DNA of 64,000 bases. Source: Cyanobacteria bacterium QS_8_64_29 (GTDB taxonomy: Bacteria > Cyanobacteriota > Cyanobacteriia > Cyanobacteriales > Rubidibacteraceae). Below the pieces are notes generated by a model that saw only the letters and a program-made list of their open reading frames with translations, did no database searches and had not been told where the DNA came from. Positions 1 through 7,798 of the stretch are shown here, piece after piece (position 1 is the first letter of the stretch; every line of letters begins with the position of its first letter). The stretch is taken from assembly GCA_003022125.1 (NCBI GenBank), contig PXQH01000042.1, forward strand, positions 1 through 64,000, written 5' to 3'. The position numbers were made by a program, and so were the translations under genes.

Positions 1-97
1 GGATGAGCGGCGTGCTGATATGCACCAAGCCTTTCTCAAGCTGGGCTGCGCGCTCATCCTGTTCAACCACCTGCAGAAGTTCTGTTAGGCGTTCTAA
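1..97 (+). mobile_element. Right end of an insertion sequence inside pilT
   Basis: The window opens inside what looks like an insertion sequence. A transposase-like reading frame ends at 88 and pilT homology on the other strand starts just beyond about 98. The junction carries ctaa at 94-97, which fits the CTAR-type target duplication of IS5-group elements, but the other end lies outside the window so neither duplication nor terminal inverted repeat can be confirmed. The family assignment is an inference. Confidence 0.5.
2..88 (+). CDS. Transposase, C-terminal 28 residues (partial)
   Basis: The frame is open from base 2 and stops at TAG 86-88. Its last residues include RRADMHQAFLKLGCALI and end in LQKFC. 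This hydrophobic tail after a basic, alpha-helical stretch resembles the C-termini of IS5/IS4-type DDE transposases as I remember them. No catalytic residue is in view because the rest lies upstream of the window. The frame runs opposite to pilT and ends where pilT homology begins, which supports a transposase rather than a chance frame. Confidence 0.5.
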   Translation, partial: DERRADMHQAFLKLGCALILFNHLQKFC

Positions 98-257
98 AGA
101 TCAGCGTTTGGCTGTCCTGGGCCGATAGCGGTTCCTCGCCCACGGGCTGGAGCTGGCCGCTGACGCGAAAGTAAACGGGCGCACCGGCCTGGATGTGCAT
201 ATCGGAGCCGCCGCGCTCGACGAGCTGCGCCATCAAATCTTCAATCGCGTAATCCAT
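94..257 (-). pseudogene. pilT: PilT twitching-motility ATPase, 5' remnant cut by an insertion
   Basis: PilT is the hexameric ATPase that retracts type IV pili from the cytoplasmic side of the inner membrane. The ATG at 257 begins MDYAIEDLMAQLVERGGSDM and continues through the PilT N-terminal PAS-like fold (DMHIQAGAP, PVYFRVSGQL, LSAQDSQTLIF). Similarity stops at LIF near base 100. The frame then runs through about ten unrelated codons to a stop at 63-65, so the Walker A/B ATPase core is missing. The gene lies 79 bp downstream of pilB on the same strand, the usual cyanobacterial pilB-pilT order. The truncation coincides with the transposase-like sequence on the other strand, so the gene appears inactivated. 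The 3' part would lie beyond the left edge. Confidence 0.75.
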
Positions 258-336
258 GGGGGAGGTGCCTTCGATACAAGCGAGTCTACCCCGAGCATTC
301 CCGGTGCAAGCGCAGCAGCTAACGCACCAGCCCGCT

Positions 337-2343
337 TCAGTTGTTGGGAAAGCGCGGGGTCAGGCAGTAGGGACAATCCAGCCACTCGGGTTGCAGCTCG
401 GCCTGGCAAGTGGGGCAGCTTAGGGCGTGCCGGCGCTTGGCTTGGGCTTCTGACTCCAACCCCGCGTCGGTGAGGGTGACGCGCTCCACCTCTTCCAAGG
501 TGGTATAGCCCTGGCGGACCAGATCCAAACTGTAAGCCAGCAGCGTGCGCATGCCCTCTTCGGCGGCCGCTTCCCGGAGGCGCTCGGCGGTAGCCCCCTC
601 GGCAATCAGGGATTGGATCCGGCTGGAGTTAGGCATGACCTCGTAGACGCCCATGCGCCCTTTGTAACCGGCCCCCTTGCAATGCGAGCACAGGGTCCCC
701 TGCCGCTTGGCCGTCTCGATGGCATCGGGCGGCAGGACGTTGGCGCGATAAAAGGTGACGTTGCTTTCTTCGTGGGCGCTGGAGAGGCCAAATCGGGCTA
801 GCTCCTCAGCCGTTGGGATGTAGCACTGCGCGCATTGCGGACAAACCCGGCGCATCAGGTGTTGGGCCAGCACCCCCAGCAGCGAGCCCGAGATCATAAA
901 CGGCTCCACCCCCATCTCGTCCAGGCGCGCGATCGCGCCGGCTGCATCGTTGGTGTGGAGCGTGGTCAGCACCAAGTGGCCCGTCAGCGCCGCTTCGATG
1001 GCGGTTTTGGCTGTTTCACGATCATGAGTCTCGCCCACTAGCAGGACGTCGGGGTCTTGGCGCAGGAACGCCCGCAGCACCGAGGCAAAATCCATCCCTT
1101 TCTCGCGCAGCACCTGGACCTGGGTGATGCCGGGCAGCGAGTACTCGATGGGATCTTCCACCGTGCCGATGTTGACGCCCGGATCGTTGCGCTCGGCCAG
1201 CCCCGAATAGAGCGTGGTGGATTTGCCCGAGCCGGTGGGGCCCGTCACTAGAATGAGCCCGAACGGGCGCTTGACCATGCCCCGGACTTGCCCTAGCGTC
1301 CCCGGATCGGTAATGAGCTGATCCAAGCCCAGTTGCGTCGAGGAGTTGTCCAGAACCCGCAGGACGATTTTCTCGCCGTAGCGGCTGGGCAAGCTGCTGA
1401 CGCGAAAGTCGATGTTGCAGCCGTTGAACTTGCGCCGGATTTTGCCATCTTGCGGCAAGCGCTTCTCGGCGATGTCGAGATCGGCCATGATCTTGAAGCG
1501 GGCCGCAATGGCGGGGGCGATGCGGATGGGCAGTGGCTCGAAGGCCTGATGCAGGACGCCATCCTTGCGAAAGCGAACGCGCAGGTACTCCTCTTGCGGC
1601 TCGAGGTGAATGTCGGAGGCCTCCTCTTTGAGCGCTTTGACCAGCATGCGGTTGACTAGGTTGATGATGGGGGCATCCTGCGCTTCGCCGATGGCCTCAT
1701 CTAGGTTGAAATCTACCTGTTCGTCTGCATCTTCTAGCTCGTTGGCAATATTTTGCAGGTCCTGGGAGATATCGAAATTTTTCTGGGTATCCTGCTCCTG
1801 CTGGCGTTCCCGGCGCAGCGCCAGGTAGCGATCCAGCAGCTGCTGGTAGGCTTGGGCCGTAATGACACGGCGCTGCAAGCGCACGTTCTGGCCGCGCAGC
1901 CGGCGATTGAGCTCATCGCGCGCGCTCAGATCGTCCGGCTTTACCATGCCCACTACCAGCGTGGGGGGATCCCCGGATTGGAGTTGTAGGGGCAGCAGTC
2001 GGTATTGGCGGCACAGCTGGAGCGGAATGCCCAGCTCCAGCGCCTCTTCGATCGAGTGCGCGTTTGCGCCCGCTGCGTCGGGGTCGAGGGACTCGATGCC
2101 GTAGAGCACTTTGAGCTCGAACAGGCGGTAGGCCTGGTACTGCCGGACTAGCTCGGCAGGGGGCTCGCGCTCGGTCACCGAGGCCAGTGCCTGCATCAAG
2201 TCCGTATCGCGCTGCCGCGCGAGCGAGCGGGCCTGCTGCAGTTGCTCGCGCGTTGCGTAGCCGCCAGCCAGCACGTGCCGGCCGAACGGCGCAGGGTCGG
2301 GCGGCATTGGGGAAGCCCGCTTTTGGGTCGCAGAATCGGTCAT
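337..2343 (-). CDS. pilB: PilB type IV pilus assembly ATPase
   Basis: PilB powers pilus extension at the inner membrane and is needed for motility and natural transformation. The 668 residues match the usual cyanobacterial PilB length. An N-terminal GspE/MshEN-type domain is followed by the GspE core with SDIHLEP, Walker A GPTGSGKST near residue 370, an aspartate-box/Walker B stretch (EDPIEYS, DPDVLLVGETHD) and TTLHTND. A CPQC...CSHCKGAGYKGR zinc-binding segment follows. The C-terminus ends in a second CPTC...CPYC ribbon, also seen in other cyanobacterial PilB proteins. Start ATG 2343 faces the divergent grpE. The truncated pilT follows it. Confidence 0.95.
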   Translation of the reverse strand: MTDSATQKRASPMPPDPAPFGRHVLAGGYATREQLQQARSLARQRDTDLMQALASVTEREPPAELVRQYQAYRLFELKVLYGIESLDPDAAGANAHSIEEALELGIPLQLCRQYRLLPLQLQSGDPPTLVVGMVKPDDLSARDELNRRLRGQNVRLQRRVITAQAYQQLLDRYLALRRERQQEQDTQKNFDISQDLQNIANELEDADEQVDFNLDEAIGEAQDAPIINLVNRMLVKALKEEASDIHLEPQEEYLRVRFRKDGVLHQAFEPLPIRIAPAIAARFKIMADLDIAEKRLPQDGKIRRKFNGCNIDFRVSSLPSRYGEKIVLRVLDNSSTQLGLDQLITDPGTLGQVRGMVKRPFGLILVTGPTGSGKSTTLYSGLAERNDPGVNIGTVEDPIEYSLPGITQVQVLREKGMDFASVLRAFLRQDPDVLLVGETHDRETAKTAIEAALTGHLVLTTLHTNDAAGAIARLDEMGVEPFMISGSLLGVLAQHLMRRVCPQCAQCYIPTAEELARFGLSSAHEESNVTFYRANVLPPDAIETAKRQGTLCSHCKGAGYKGRMGVYEVMPNSSRIQSLIAEGATAERLREAAAEEGMRTLLAYSLDLVRQGYTTLEEVERVTLTDAGLESEAQAKRRHALSCPTCQAELQPEWLDCPYCLTPRFPNN

Positions 2344-2600
2344 GGGCAGCTGCTAGTTTCGGTCTGCCTGCAGCGGGCTAGCATGGAGTCAGCAAGTGCC
2401 GATTGGATCGAGCGCTTCACCATAGGACCGACCAGCTCTAGCCTATCGAAATGGGCAGCAATCGGCCCTGCATCCCCTGACGGGCAGAGCGCGTTCGCTG
2501 CCAGGCGGACCGGGCGAAGCCCCTGCCCCCTTGAGTGCTGCTTTGGGGACTGGCAGCCATCGCTTACGATCCATAAGGTTCTGATACCCCAACGAGCGCT
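2344..2600. other. Divergent pilB/grpE intergenic region
   Basis: This is one of the two longest gene-free stretches (257 bp) and must hold promoters for both pilB and grpE. I see a possible -10 (tacgat, 2565-2570) for grpE with only a weak -35 upstream. There is no complete CIRCE element: a gagtgct half-site occurs at 2533-2539 but its partner arm is absent. No convincing small gene or structured RNA is visible. Confidence 0.4.
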
Positions 2601-3392
2601 ATGACCAACGAGCAATCCCAACAGCCAGAGTCGCAATTTCAAGACGCCGAGCAGGAAAGCGCCGAGCCGCCACAAGCGGCAGCGAGCGAGGCGTCACAAC
2701 AGCCGCCGGCGCAACCGTCAGAATCGGAGCAAGCGAGCGAACCGGGCGGCGAGTCCTCCCAAGATCCCGAGACCGCGATCGCCGAGCTGCGCCAGGAAAT
2801 CGAGACGCTGCGGCAGCAGCTAGAGCAGAAAAACGAGCAGTACCAGCAACTCCAGAACCAGTCGGCCCGCGTGGCCGCCGACTTCGAAAACTTTCGCAAG
2901 CGCAGCGAGCGCGAAAAAGCGGAACTCGAGCAAAAAGTCAAGCAAGAAACGCTCGCCGAAATTTTGCCCATCGTCGATAACTTCGAGCGGGCGCGCACCC
3001 AAATTCAGCCCCAGACCGAGGGCGAGATGAGCGTGCACAAAAACTACCAGGGCCTGTACAAGCAGCTGGTCGACAGCCTCAAAAGCCTGGGCGTCTCGGC
3101 CATGCGACCGGAAGGCCAGCCCTTCGATCCCCAATATCACGAAGCGGTCCTGCGCGAGCCCAGCCAGGCGTACGAAGAAGGCCAAGTGATCGAGCAGCTC
3201 ATCCGCGGCTACTGGCTCGGTGATCGCGTGCTGCGCCATGCCAGCGTCAAAGTTGCTGCCCCCTCAGAAACCGCCGAAGCCGGCGAGTCCGCTCAACCGG
3301 ATGAGGCCGCCCAGCCAGGCGAAGCCACCGAGGGCGAATCGCAGCAGTCCGCTTCGGATGCAGCCTCCAACTCGGCCGAGTGCAGCGAGTAA
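2601..3392 (+). CDS. grpE: GrpE, nucleotide exchange factor of DnaK
   Basis: GrpE releases ADP from DnaK in the Hsp70 cycle. The 263 residues contain an acidic, Gln/Ser/Glu-rich N-terminal tail (about 1-60), a long coiled coil, then the conserved GrpE dimer head and beta-wing (VDNFERA, GVSAMRPEGQPFDP, HEAVLREPS, VLRHASVKVA). A second acidic Ala/Glu/Ser tail follows from about residue 218. The two low-complexity tails make it longer than the roughly 200 residues of E. coli GrpE. It is followed by dnaJ after 151 bp. The dnaK often found between them in cyanobacteria is absent. Confidence 0.95.
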   Translation: MTNEQSQQPESQFQDAEQESAEPPQAAASEASQQPPAQPSESEQASEPGGESSQDPETAIAELRQEIETLRQQLEQKNEQYQQLQNQSARVAADFENFRKRSEREKAELEQKVKQETLAEILPIVDNFERARTQIQPQTEGEMSVHKNYQGLYKQLVDSLKSLGVSAMRPEGQPFDPQYHEAVLREPSQAYEEGQVIEQLIRGYWLGDRVLRHASVKVAAPSETAEAGESAQPDEAAQPGEATEGESQQSASDAASNSAECSE

Positions 3393-3543
3393 CGCTGGTT
3401 CCGGCCCCGTTGCTGCCAGGGGACGAGCGTGTTAGTAATGAGCACCGGACCCCCTTAAGGCAGAGCTGCCGCAGCAGCGCGCGGCTGGCGCTTCCCCCCT
3501 CCTCCATTGCAGCCCACCCGAGCGCAACCTCGCAACCACTCCT

Positions 3544-4677
3544 ATGGCGGGCAACTACTACGAAATCCTGGGCGTCTCGCAGGATGCCAGCAAAGAAGAC
3601 ATCAAGCGGGCCTACCGGCGCTTGGCGCGCCAGTACCACCCGGATGTCAATAAAGAGGATGGCGCGGAGGAGCGCTTCAAAGAAATCAACCGCGCTTACG
3701 AAATCCTCTCCGATCCCGAGATGCGGGCCCGCTACGACCGCTTTGGCGAAGCCGGCATCTCGGCAGGCGCCGGTGGGGGCAGCGGTGCCGAGGACTTTGG
3801 CGATATGGGCGGCTTCGCCGATATCTTCGAGACCATCTTTGGCGGCATGGGCGGTATGGGGGGCGGCTCCGGCCGGCGCCGCTCGGGGCCCATGCGCGGC
3901 GACGACCTCCGCCTGGATCTCAAGCTCGAGTTCCGCGAAGCGGTCTTTGGCGGCGAGAAAGAAATCCGCATTCCCCACCTGGAAAACTGCGACACGTGCG
4001 AAGGCAGCGGTGCCAAGCCGGGCACGAGCGCCCAGACTTGCGCCACTTGCAGCGGAGCCGGCCAAATCCGGCGCACGACGCGCACGCCGTTTGGGAGCTT
4101 CGCGCAAGTGTCGGTGTGCCCGAGCTGCAACGGCGAAGGGCGCACTGTGGAGGAAAAATGCGAAGCCTGCGGTGGAGCCGGTCGCAAGCGAGAGCGCAAG
4201 CAGCTCAAAATTACCGTGCCGCCAGGGGTCGATAGCGGCACGCGCCTGCGCGTCTCGGGCGAGGGCGATGCCGGCTCGCGCGGCGGCCCACCAGGGGACC
4301 TCTACGTTTATCTGTTCGTGCAGGAGGATTCCGAGTTCTCGCGCGAGGGGATGAACGTCCGCTCCGAGATCGAGATCGACTACTTGCAAGCCATTTTGGG
4401 CTGCAAAGTCAGCGTCAAAACCATCGATGGCGAAGAAACCTTAACCGTGCCGGCCGGCACCCAGCCCGAGAGCGAGCTCAAACTCGAGAACTACGGCGTG
4501 CCCAAGCTGGGAAACCCGGTCAGCCGCGGCGACCAGCTCATTACCGTGCACGTTGGCATCCCCACCCGACTCAACTCGGAAGAGCGCGAATTGCTGGAGC
4601 AACTAGCCAAGGTCAAAGGCGAGAAGGTGGGTAAAGGCGGCCGCGAAGGGTTCCTGGGAGGCCTGTTTCGCGGATGA
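3544..4677 (+). CDS. dnaJ: DnaJ, type I Hsp40 co-chaperone
   Basis: DnaJ delivers unfolded substrates to DnaK and stimulates its ATPase. The J domain has the catalytic HPD at residues 32-34. A Gly/Phe-rich linker follows. Four zinc-binding CxxCxGxG repeats ([32 protein letters not shown]) precede the two substrate-binding beta-sandwich domains. The length of 377 residues is normal. The stop overlaps the ATG of the TusA-like gene by 4 bp (atga), implying translational coupling. A second, zinc-finger-free DnaJ is encoded at 29002-30015. Confidence 0.97.
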   Translation: MAGNYYEILGVSQDASKEDIKRAYRRLARQYHPDVNKEDGAEERFKEINRAYEILSDPEMRARYDRFGEAGISAGAGGGSGAEDFGDMGGFADIFETIFGGMGGMGGGSGRRRSGPMRGDDLRLDLKLEFREAVFGGEKEIRIPHLENCDTCEGSGAKPGTSAQTCATCSGAGQIRRTTRTPFGSFAQVSVCPSCNGEGRTVEEKCEACGGAGRKRERKQLKITVPPGVDSGTRLRVSGEGDAGSRGGPPGDLYVYLFVQEDSEFSREGMNVRSEIEIDYLQAILGCKVSVKTIDGEETLTVPAGTQPESELKLENYGVPKLGNPVSRGDQLITVHVGIPTRLNSEERELLEQLAKVKGEKVGKGGREGFLGGLFRG

Positions 4678-4952
4678 GCGATGCCGTCGCCGCCAGCGAT
4701 GCGGTGCCCTTGCCCGACGCGCAGCTCGATCTGCGCGGGACGCCTTGCCCGCTCAACTTTGCCCGCACCAAGCTGTATCTGGAGCGCATGGCGGCCGGGT
4801 CGCTGCTAGAAGTGTGGCTCGATCCGGGCGAGCCCATCGAGCAGGTCCCCAACAGCTTGAAGGTGGAAGGCTACGAGCTGGTTGCCCTGGAGCAGCAGCA
4901 GGAGTTTTTCAAGCTGCAGGTCCGCTATCCGGCAACGGGCGATGGCCGCTAG
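4674..4952 (+). CDS. TusA/SirA-like sulfurtransferase family protein
   Basis: This small protein of 92 residues has the TusA-family signature [16 protein letters not shown], with the presumed persulfide-carrying Cys at residue 25 in the CPL motif, then the alpha-beta fold through EGYELVALE. TusA-family proteins relay sulfur for tRNA thiolation and molybdopterin, but the role of this cyanobacterial subgroup beside dnaJ is not established. It overlaps dnaJ by 4 bp upstream and the rsgA start by 11 bp downstream, so the three form one translation-coupled unit. Confidence 0.85.
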   Translation: MSDAVAASDAVPLPDAQLDLRGTPCPLNFARTKLYLERMAAGSLLEVWLDPGEPIEQVPNSLKVEGYELVALEQQQEFFKLQVRYPATGDGR

Positions 4953-6006
4953 CGATCGCTCGCCCAACGCAACGGTCGTGGCCCTGCAGGCCAATTTTTA
5001 CCGCGTTCGTTTGGAGCGCCCGCAAGCCGGCGTGCCGCTCGGCGCGCGCCTGCTTTGCACCTGCCGGGGGCGCCTGCGCAAGATCGGGCAGTCAGTCGTG
5101 GTGGGCGATCGCGTGGCAGTCGCGGATCTGGATCCGCAGCAGCGGCGCGGCACCATTGCGGCCGTGGGCCCGCGCCAGACGCGACTGAGGCGCCCGCCGC
5201 TGGCCAATGCAGACCGCCTGCTGGCCGTCATGGCGCTGGCTGAGCCGCCGCCCGACCCGCTGCAGCTGAGCCGCTTTTTGGTCGCCGCCGAGGCCAGCGG
5301 CCTCACACCGTTGGTGGGCCTCAACAAAAGCGATCGCGTCTCGGCCGGCGAGCGGGAACGCTGGTGCCAGCGCCTGCGCGCCTGGGGCTACGATGCTGTC
5401 CCCATCAGCGCCACCGGGGGCTGGGGCCTGGATGCGCTCGAGCGGCGCCTGCGAGGCCATCTGACCGCGATGGCCGGTCCCTCCGGTGCGGGCAAATCCA
5501 GCACCATCGATGGGCTCATTCCGCACGCGCAGTTGCGCGTGGGCGCGATCTCGCGCAAAACGCGGCGGGGCCGCCAGACCACGCGCCATGTCGAGCTGTT
5601 TGAGCTTCCCCAGGGCGGGCTCCTGGCCGATACGCCCGGCTTCAAGCGCCCCCAGCTTGACTGCGAGCCGCAGGCACTGGCGCGGTACTTCCCCGAAGCG
5701 CGCGCGCGCCTGGCCGTTGGAGCGTGCCAGTTTGCCGATTGCCTGCACCAGGCCGAGCCCCAGTGCGCCGTGCGCGGTGACTGGGAGCGCTACCAGCACT
5801 ACTTGCAGCTGCTGGAGGAAGCACGCGCGCGGGCGCAAGCGCGCCAGCAGCAGCGCGATCGCGAAGCCAGCACCAAGGTCAAAACCCGGCGGGAGGGGCG
5901 CCTGGAGCGCGAGCCCAAGCTCGATCCGCGCAAGTACCGCCGCCCCTCGCGGCGCCGGCAGAACCAGACGCTGCAGGGGCTGCTGGATGAGGCCGAGGCG
6001 GAATGA
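4942..6006 (+). CDS. rsgA: RsgA, small ribosomal subunit biogenesis GTPase
   Basis: RsgA is a circularly permuted GTPase that checks late maturation of the 30S subunit. An OB-fold comes first (about 10-75), then the G domain in permuted order: G4 (LNKSD), G1 P-loop GPSGAGKSS near residue 178, G3 (DTPG). A C-terminal zinc finger (CQFADCLHQAEPQC) and a basic tail follow. I chose ATG 4942, inside the end of the tusA-like gene, because OB-fold homology begins right after it; an upstream start would add 20 unrelated residues. The length is 354 residues. Confidence 0.93.
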   Translation: MAASDRSPNATVVALQANFYRVRLERPQAGVPLGARLLCTCRGRLRKIGQSVVVGDRVAVADLDPQQRRGTIAAVGPRQTRLRRPPLANADRLLAVMALAEPPPDPLQLSRFLVAAEASGLTPLVGLNKSDRVSAGERERWCQRLRAWGYDAVPISATGGWGLDALERRLRGHLTAMAGPSGAGKSSTIDGLIPHAQLRVGAISRKTRRGRQTTRHVELFELPQGGLLADTPGFKRPQLDCEPQALARYFPEARARLAVGACQFADCLHQAEPQCAVRGDWERYQHYLQLLEEARARAQARQQQRDREASTKVKTRREGRLEREPKLDPRKYRRPSRRRQNQTLQGLLDEAEAE

Positions 6007-6015
6007 CGCCTCGGA

Positions 6016-6460
6016 TCACTGCGCTGGCGCGCTCAAATAGGCCAGGAACTGCTTGGGCACCACCTGCAACTCGCCCGAGAGGCAGTGATCGATGCTGACC
6101 CAGCGGGCCAGCTTTTGCCACTCGCCCTCGCTAAAGGCAATCTCGTCGCGCTCGTAGAACTCAGGATCGGCCAAGTTGCAGCGGTAGAGCTGGATGAGCT
6201 CGTGGCCGGGCTGGTTGTTAAACACGAAAATGCTCTCCAGGCAGCCCAGGTAGTGTCAGGTCAACCAGGCGCGCATCGAGCTCTTCTCGCAGCTCGCGCT
6301 GCAGGGCATCGGCGCTGGACTCGCCAAAGTTGATGCCGCCGCCCAGGGCGCGGTAGAACTCGGCTTGCTTGACCGGATCGTAGCCGCGCGAGAGCAAAAC
6401 CCGATCCCCGTTGCGGATCAGGGCCAGCGCTAGCGTCCGGATTTGGCCGCTTTGATGCAT
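6016..6460 (-). pseudogene. Nudix hydrolase with an internal frameshift
   Basis: Nudix hydrolases cleave nucleoside diphosphates linked to another moiety. The first frame (6460 to about 6255) contains the intact Nudix box (GGGINFGE...RELREEL). It then shifts frame near 6250-6258 and stops at 6218. The second frame (from about 6249 to 6016) continues the fold (LESIFVFNNQPGHELI, then YRCN, ending LAYLSAPAQ). Removing one base near 6255 would join them as DLT-YLGCLESIF. It could be a true pseudogene or a sequencing error. It is convergent with rsgA, 9 bp apart. Confidence 0.8.
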
Positions 6461-6482
6461 GGGGAGAGCTTGGATGGCACTG

Positions 6483-6938
6483 TCAGTTACTGCTGCCTTC
6501 GATGGCGCTGGAGCGGCTGGCCTTATCGATGGGCCAGTCTTGGTTTTCGCCGCCGATCGCCAGCTGGGTGATTTTGATGTAGTCCTGGCTCAGCTGCCAG
6601 AGGGCGTTGATGAGCACATCGAGCGCCACCGGGTCGCTAGTGCCCAAATCGAACCAGCAGCGCGCCCAAACGCCGTTGTACTCAAAGTCGCCCATGTTGT
6701 GCATGGGCGCCATGAGTGCCCGACTGGCTGCCTCCGTGTCGTATTCCATGTAGCTGAGATCGACCCCGGTCTCGGTCACCTGGAAATTCTCGGCATTGAA
6801 GCCGCCCAGCTTGCCAATGTAGAACCACGAGTAGAACAGCTCCTCGACGTACTGCTTCTCCAGCTCCGAAGGGGCAGTCTCAAAGGCCAGCCAAATCCAG
6901 AGGTTGAACGGGTCGAACTCGCGGAACTGAACGTCCAT
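6483..6938 (-). CDS. DUF3531 family protein
   Basis: The protein of 151 residues belongs to the DUF3531 family, conserved in cyanobacteria and plastids and of unknown function. Recognisable stretches are MDVQFREFDPFNLWIW, YSWFYIGKLGGFN and GVWARCWFDLGTSDP. The many aromatic and acidic residues and absence of a signal peptide suggest a soluble cytosolic protein. ATG 6938 is preferred over an upstream in-frame codon because family similarity starts there. It lies just upstream of the frameshifted Nudix gene on the same strand. Confidence 0.8.
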   Translation of the reverse strand: MDVQFREFDPFNLWIWLAFETAPSELEKQYVEELFYSWFYIGKLGGFNAENFQVTETGVDLSYMEYDTEAASRALMAPMHNMGDFEYNGVWARCWFDLGTSDPVALDVLINALWQLSQDYIKITQLAIGGENQDWPIDKASRSSAIEGSSN

Positions 6939-7045
6939 GGCATCCGGGCGAACGCGCCCGGCCATTGTAGCGGCTGGTGCCGCCCGCAAGCGCTGCCCGC
7001 AGCGCCAGCCGCTAGGATGGAATGCAGTTTTTGGCCCCGCCCCCC

Positions 7046-7792
7046 ATGCAGCTACAGCTCCAAACCTGGCAAGACGTCGAGACCTACCTGCAACGCTCCC
7101 AGGGCATCCTGGTCCCCATCGGCTCCACCGAGCAGCACGGGCCCACAGGGCCCATCGGTACGGACGCGCTGTGCGCCCAGGCCATTGCCGGTGGCGTGGG
7201 CGAGGCCACCCAGACCCTGGTGGGGCCGACCCTCCACATTGGCATGGCGCTGCACCACACCGCCTTTCCCGGCACGGTCAGCCTGCGGCCCACCACCCTA
7301 ATTGGCGTGGTGCAGGATTATCTGGCCAGTTTGGCGTCAGCCGGGTTCCGGCGCTTTTTTTTCATCAACGGGCACGGCGGCAACATCGCCACCCTCAAAG
7401 CCGCCTTCGCCCAAAGTTACGAGCGCCTGGCCGAGATGGGCGTGCCGCACGCTGCCCAGGTGCGGGCGCAGCTGGGCAACTGGTTCCTCTGCCGCGGCGT
7501 GCGCGAGCTGGCCCAACAGTACTACGGCGATGCCGAAGGCTCGCACGCCACTGCCAGCGAGATCGCGCTCATGCAGTACCTCTACCCCGAAGCTGCCAAA
7601 GCCGCGCCCGCCATGGCCCAAGCGCCGGCCGGCCACCCCATCTACAGCGCTGCCGACTTCCGCCGCCACTACCCTGATGGCCGCATGGGCTCCAATCCCA
7701 GCCTGTCGCAGCCCGAGCACGGCGAGCGCTTTTACGCGACCGCAGTCGAGGAGCTCGCCCAGGACTATCGGGCTTTCGTGCAGGCCGAGTGA
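7046..7792 (+). CDS. Creatininase family amidohydrolase
   Basis: Creatininase-family enzymes are metal-dependent amidohydrolases (creatininase, FAPy deformylase, mycofactocin MftE). The 248 residues show the metal-binding signatures GSTEQHGP near the N-terminus, a downstream TD pair, and FINGHGGN, with a later acidic segment (EGSHATASE) that fits the remaining ligand region. The substrate cannot be told from sequence. I chose ATG 7046, where homology starts; an in-frame ATG at 7022 would add eight residues. It is convergent with radA, 6 bp apart. Confidence 0.85.
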   Translation: MQLQLQTWQDVETYLQRSQGILVPIGSTEQHGPTGPIGTDALCAQAIAGGVGEATQTLVGPTLHIGMALHHTAFPGTVSLRPTTLIGVVQDYLASLASAGFRRFFFINGHGGNIATLKAAFAQSYERLAEMGVPHAAQVRAQLGNWFLCRGVRELAQQYYGDAEGSHATASEIALMQYLYPEAAKAAPAMAQAPAGHPIYSAADFRRHYPDGRMGSNPSLSQPEHGERFYATAVEELAQDYRAFVQAE

Positions 7793-7798
7793 GGGGCG

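Noticed and set aside
2531-2541. A possible CIRCE heat-shock operator before grpE
   Set aside because: Only a gagtgct half-site is present; the matching ttagcactc arm nine bases away is missing.
3247-4389. A 380-codon minus-strand frame opposite dnaJ
   Set aside because: It is the shadow of the DnaJ J and zinc-finger domains and shows no family signature.
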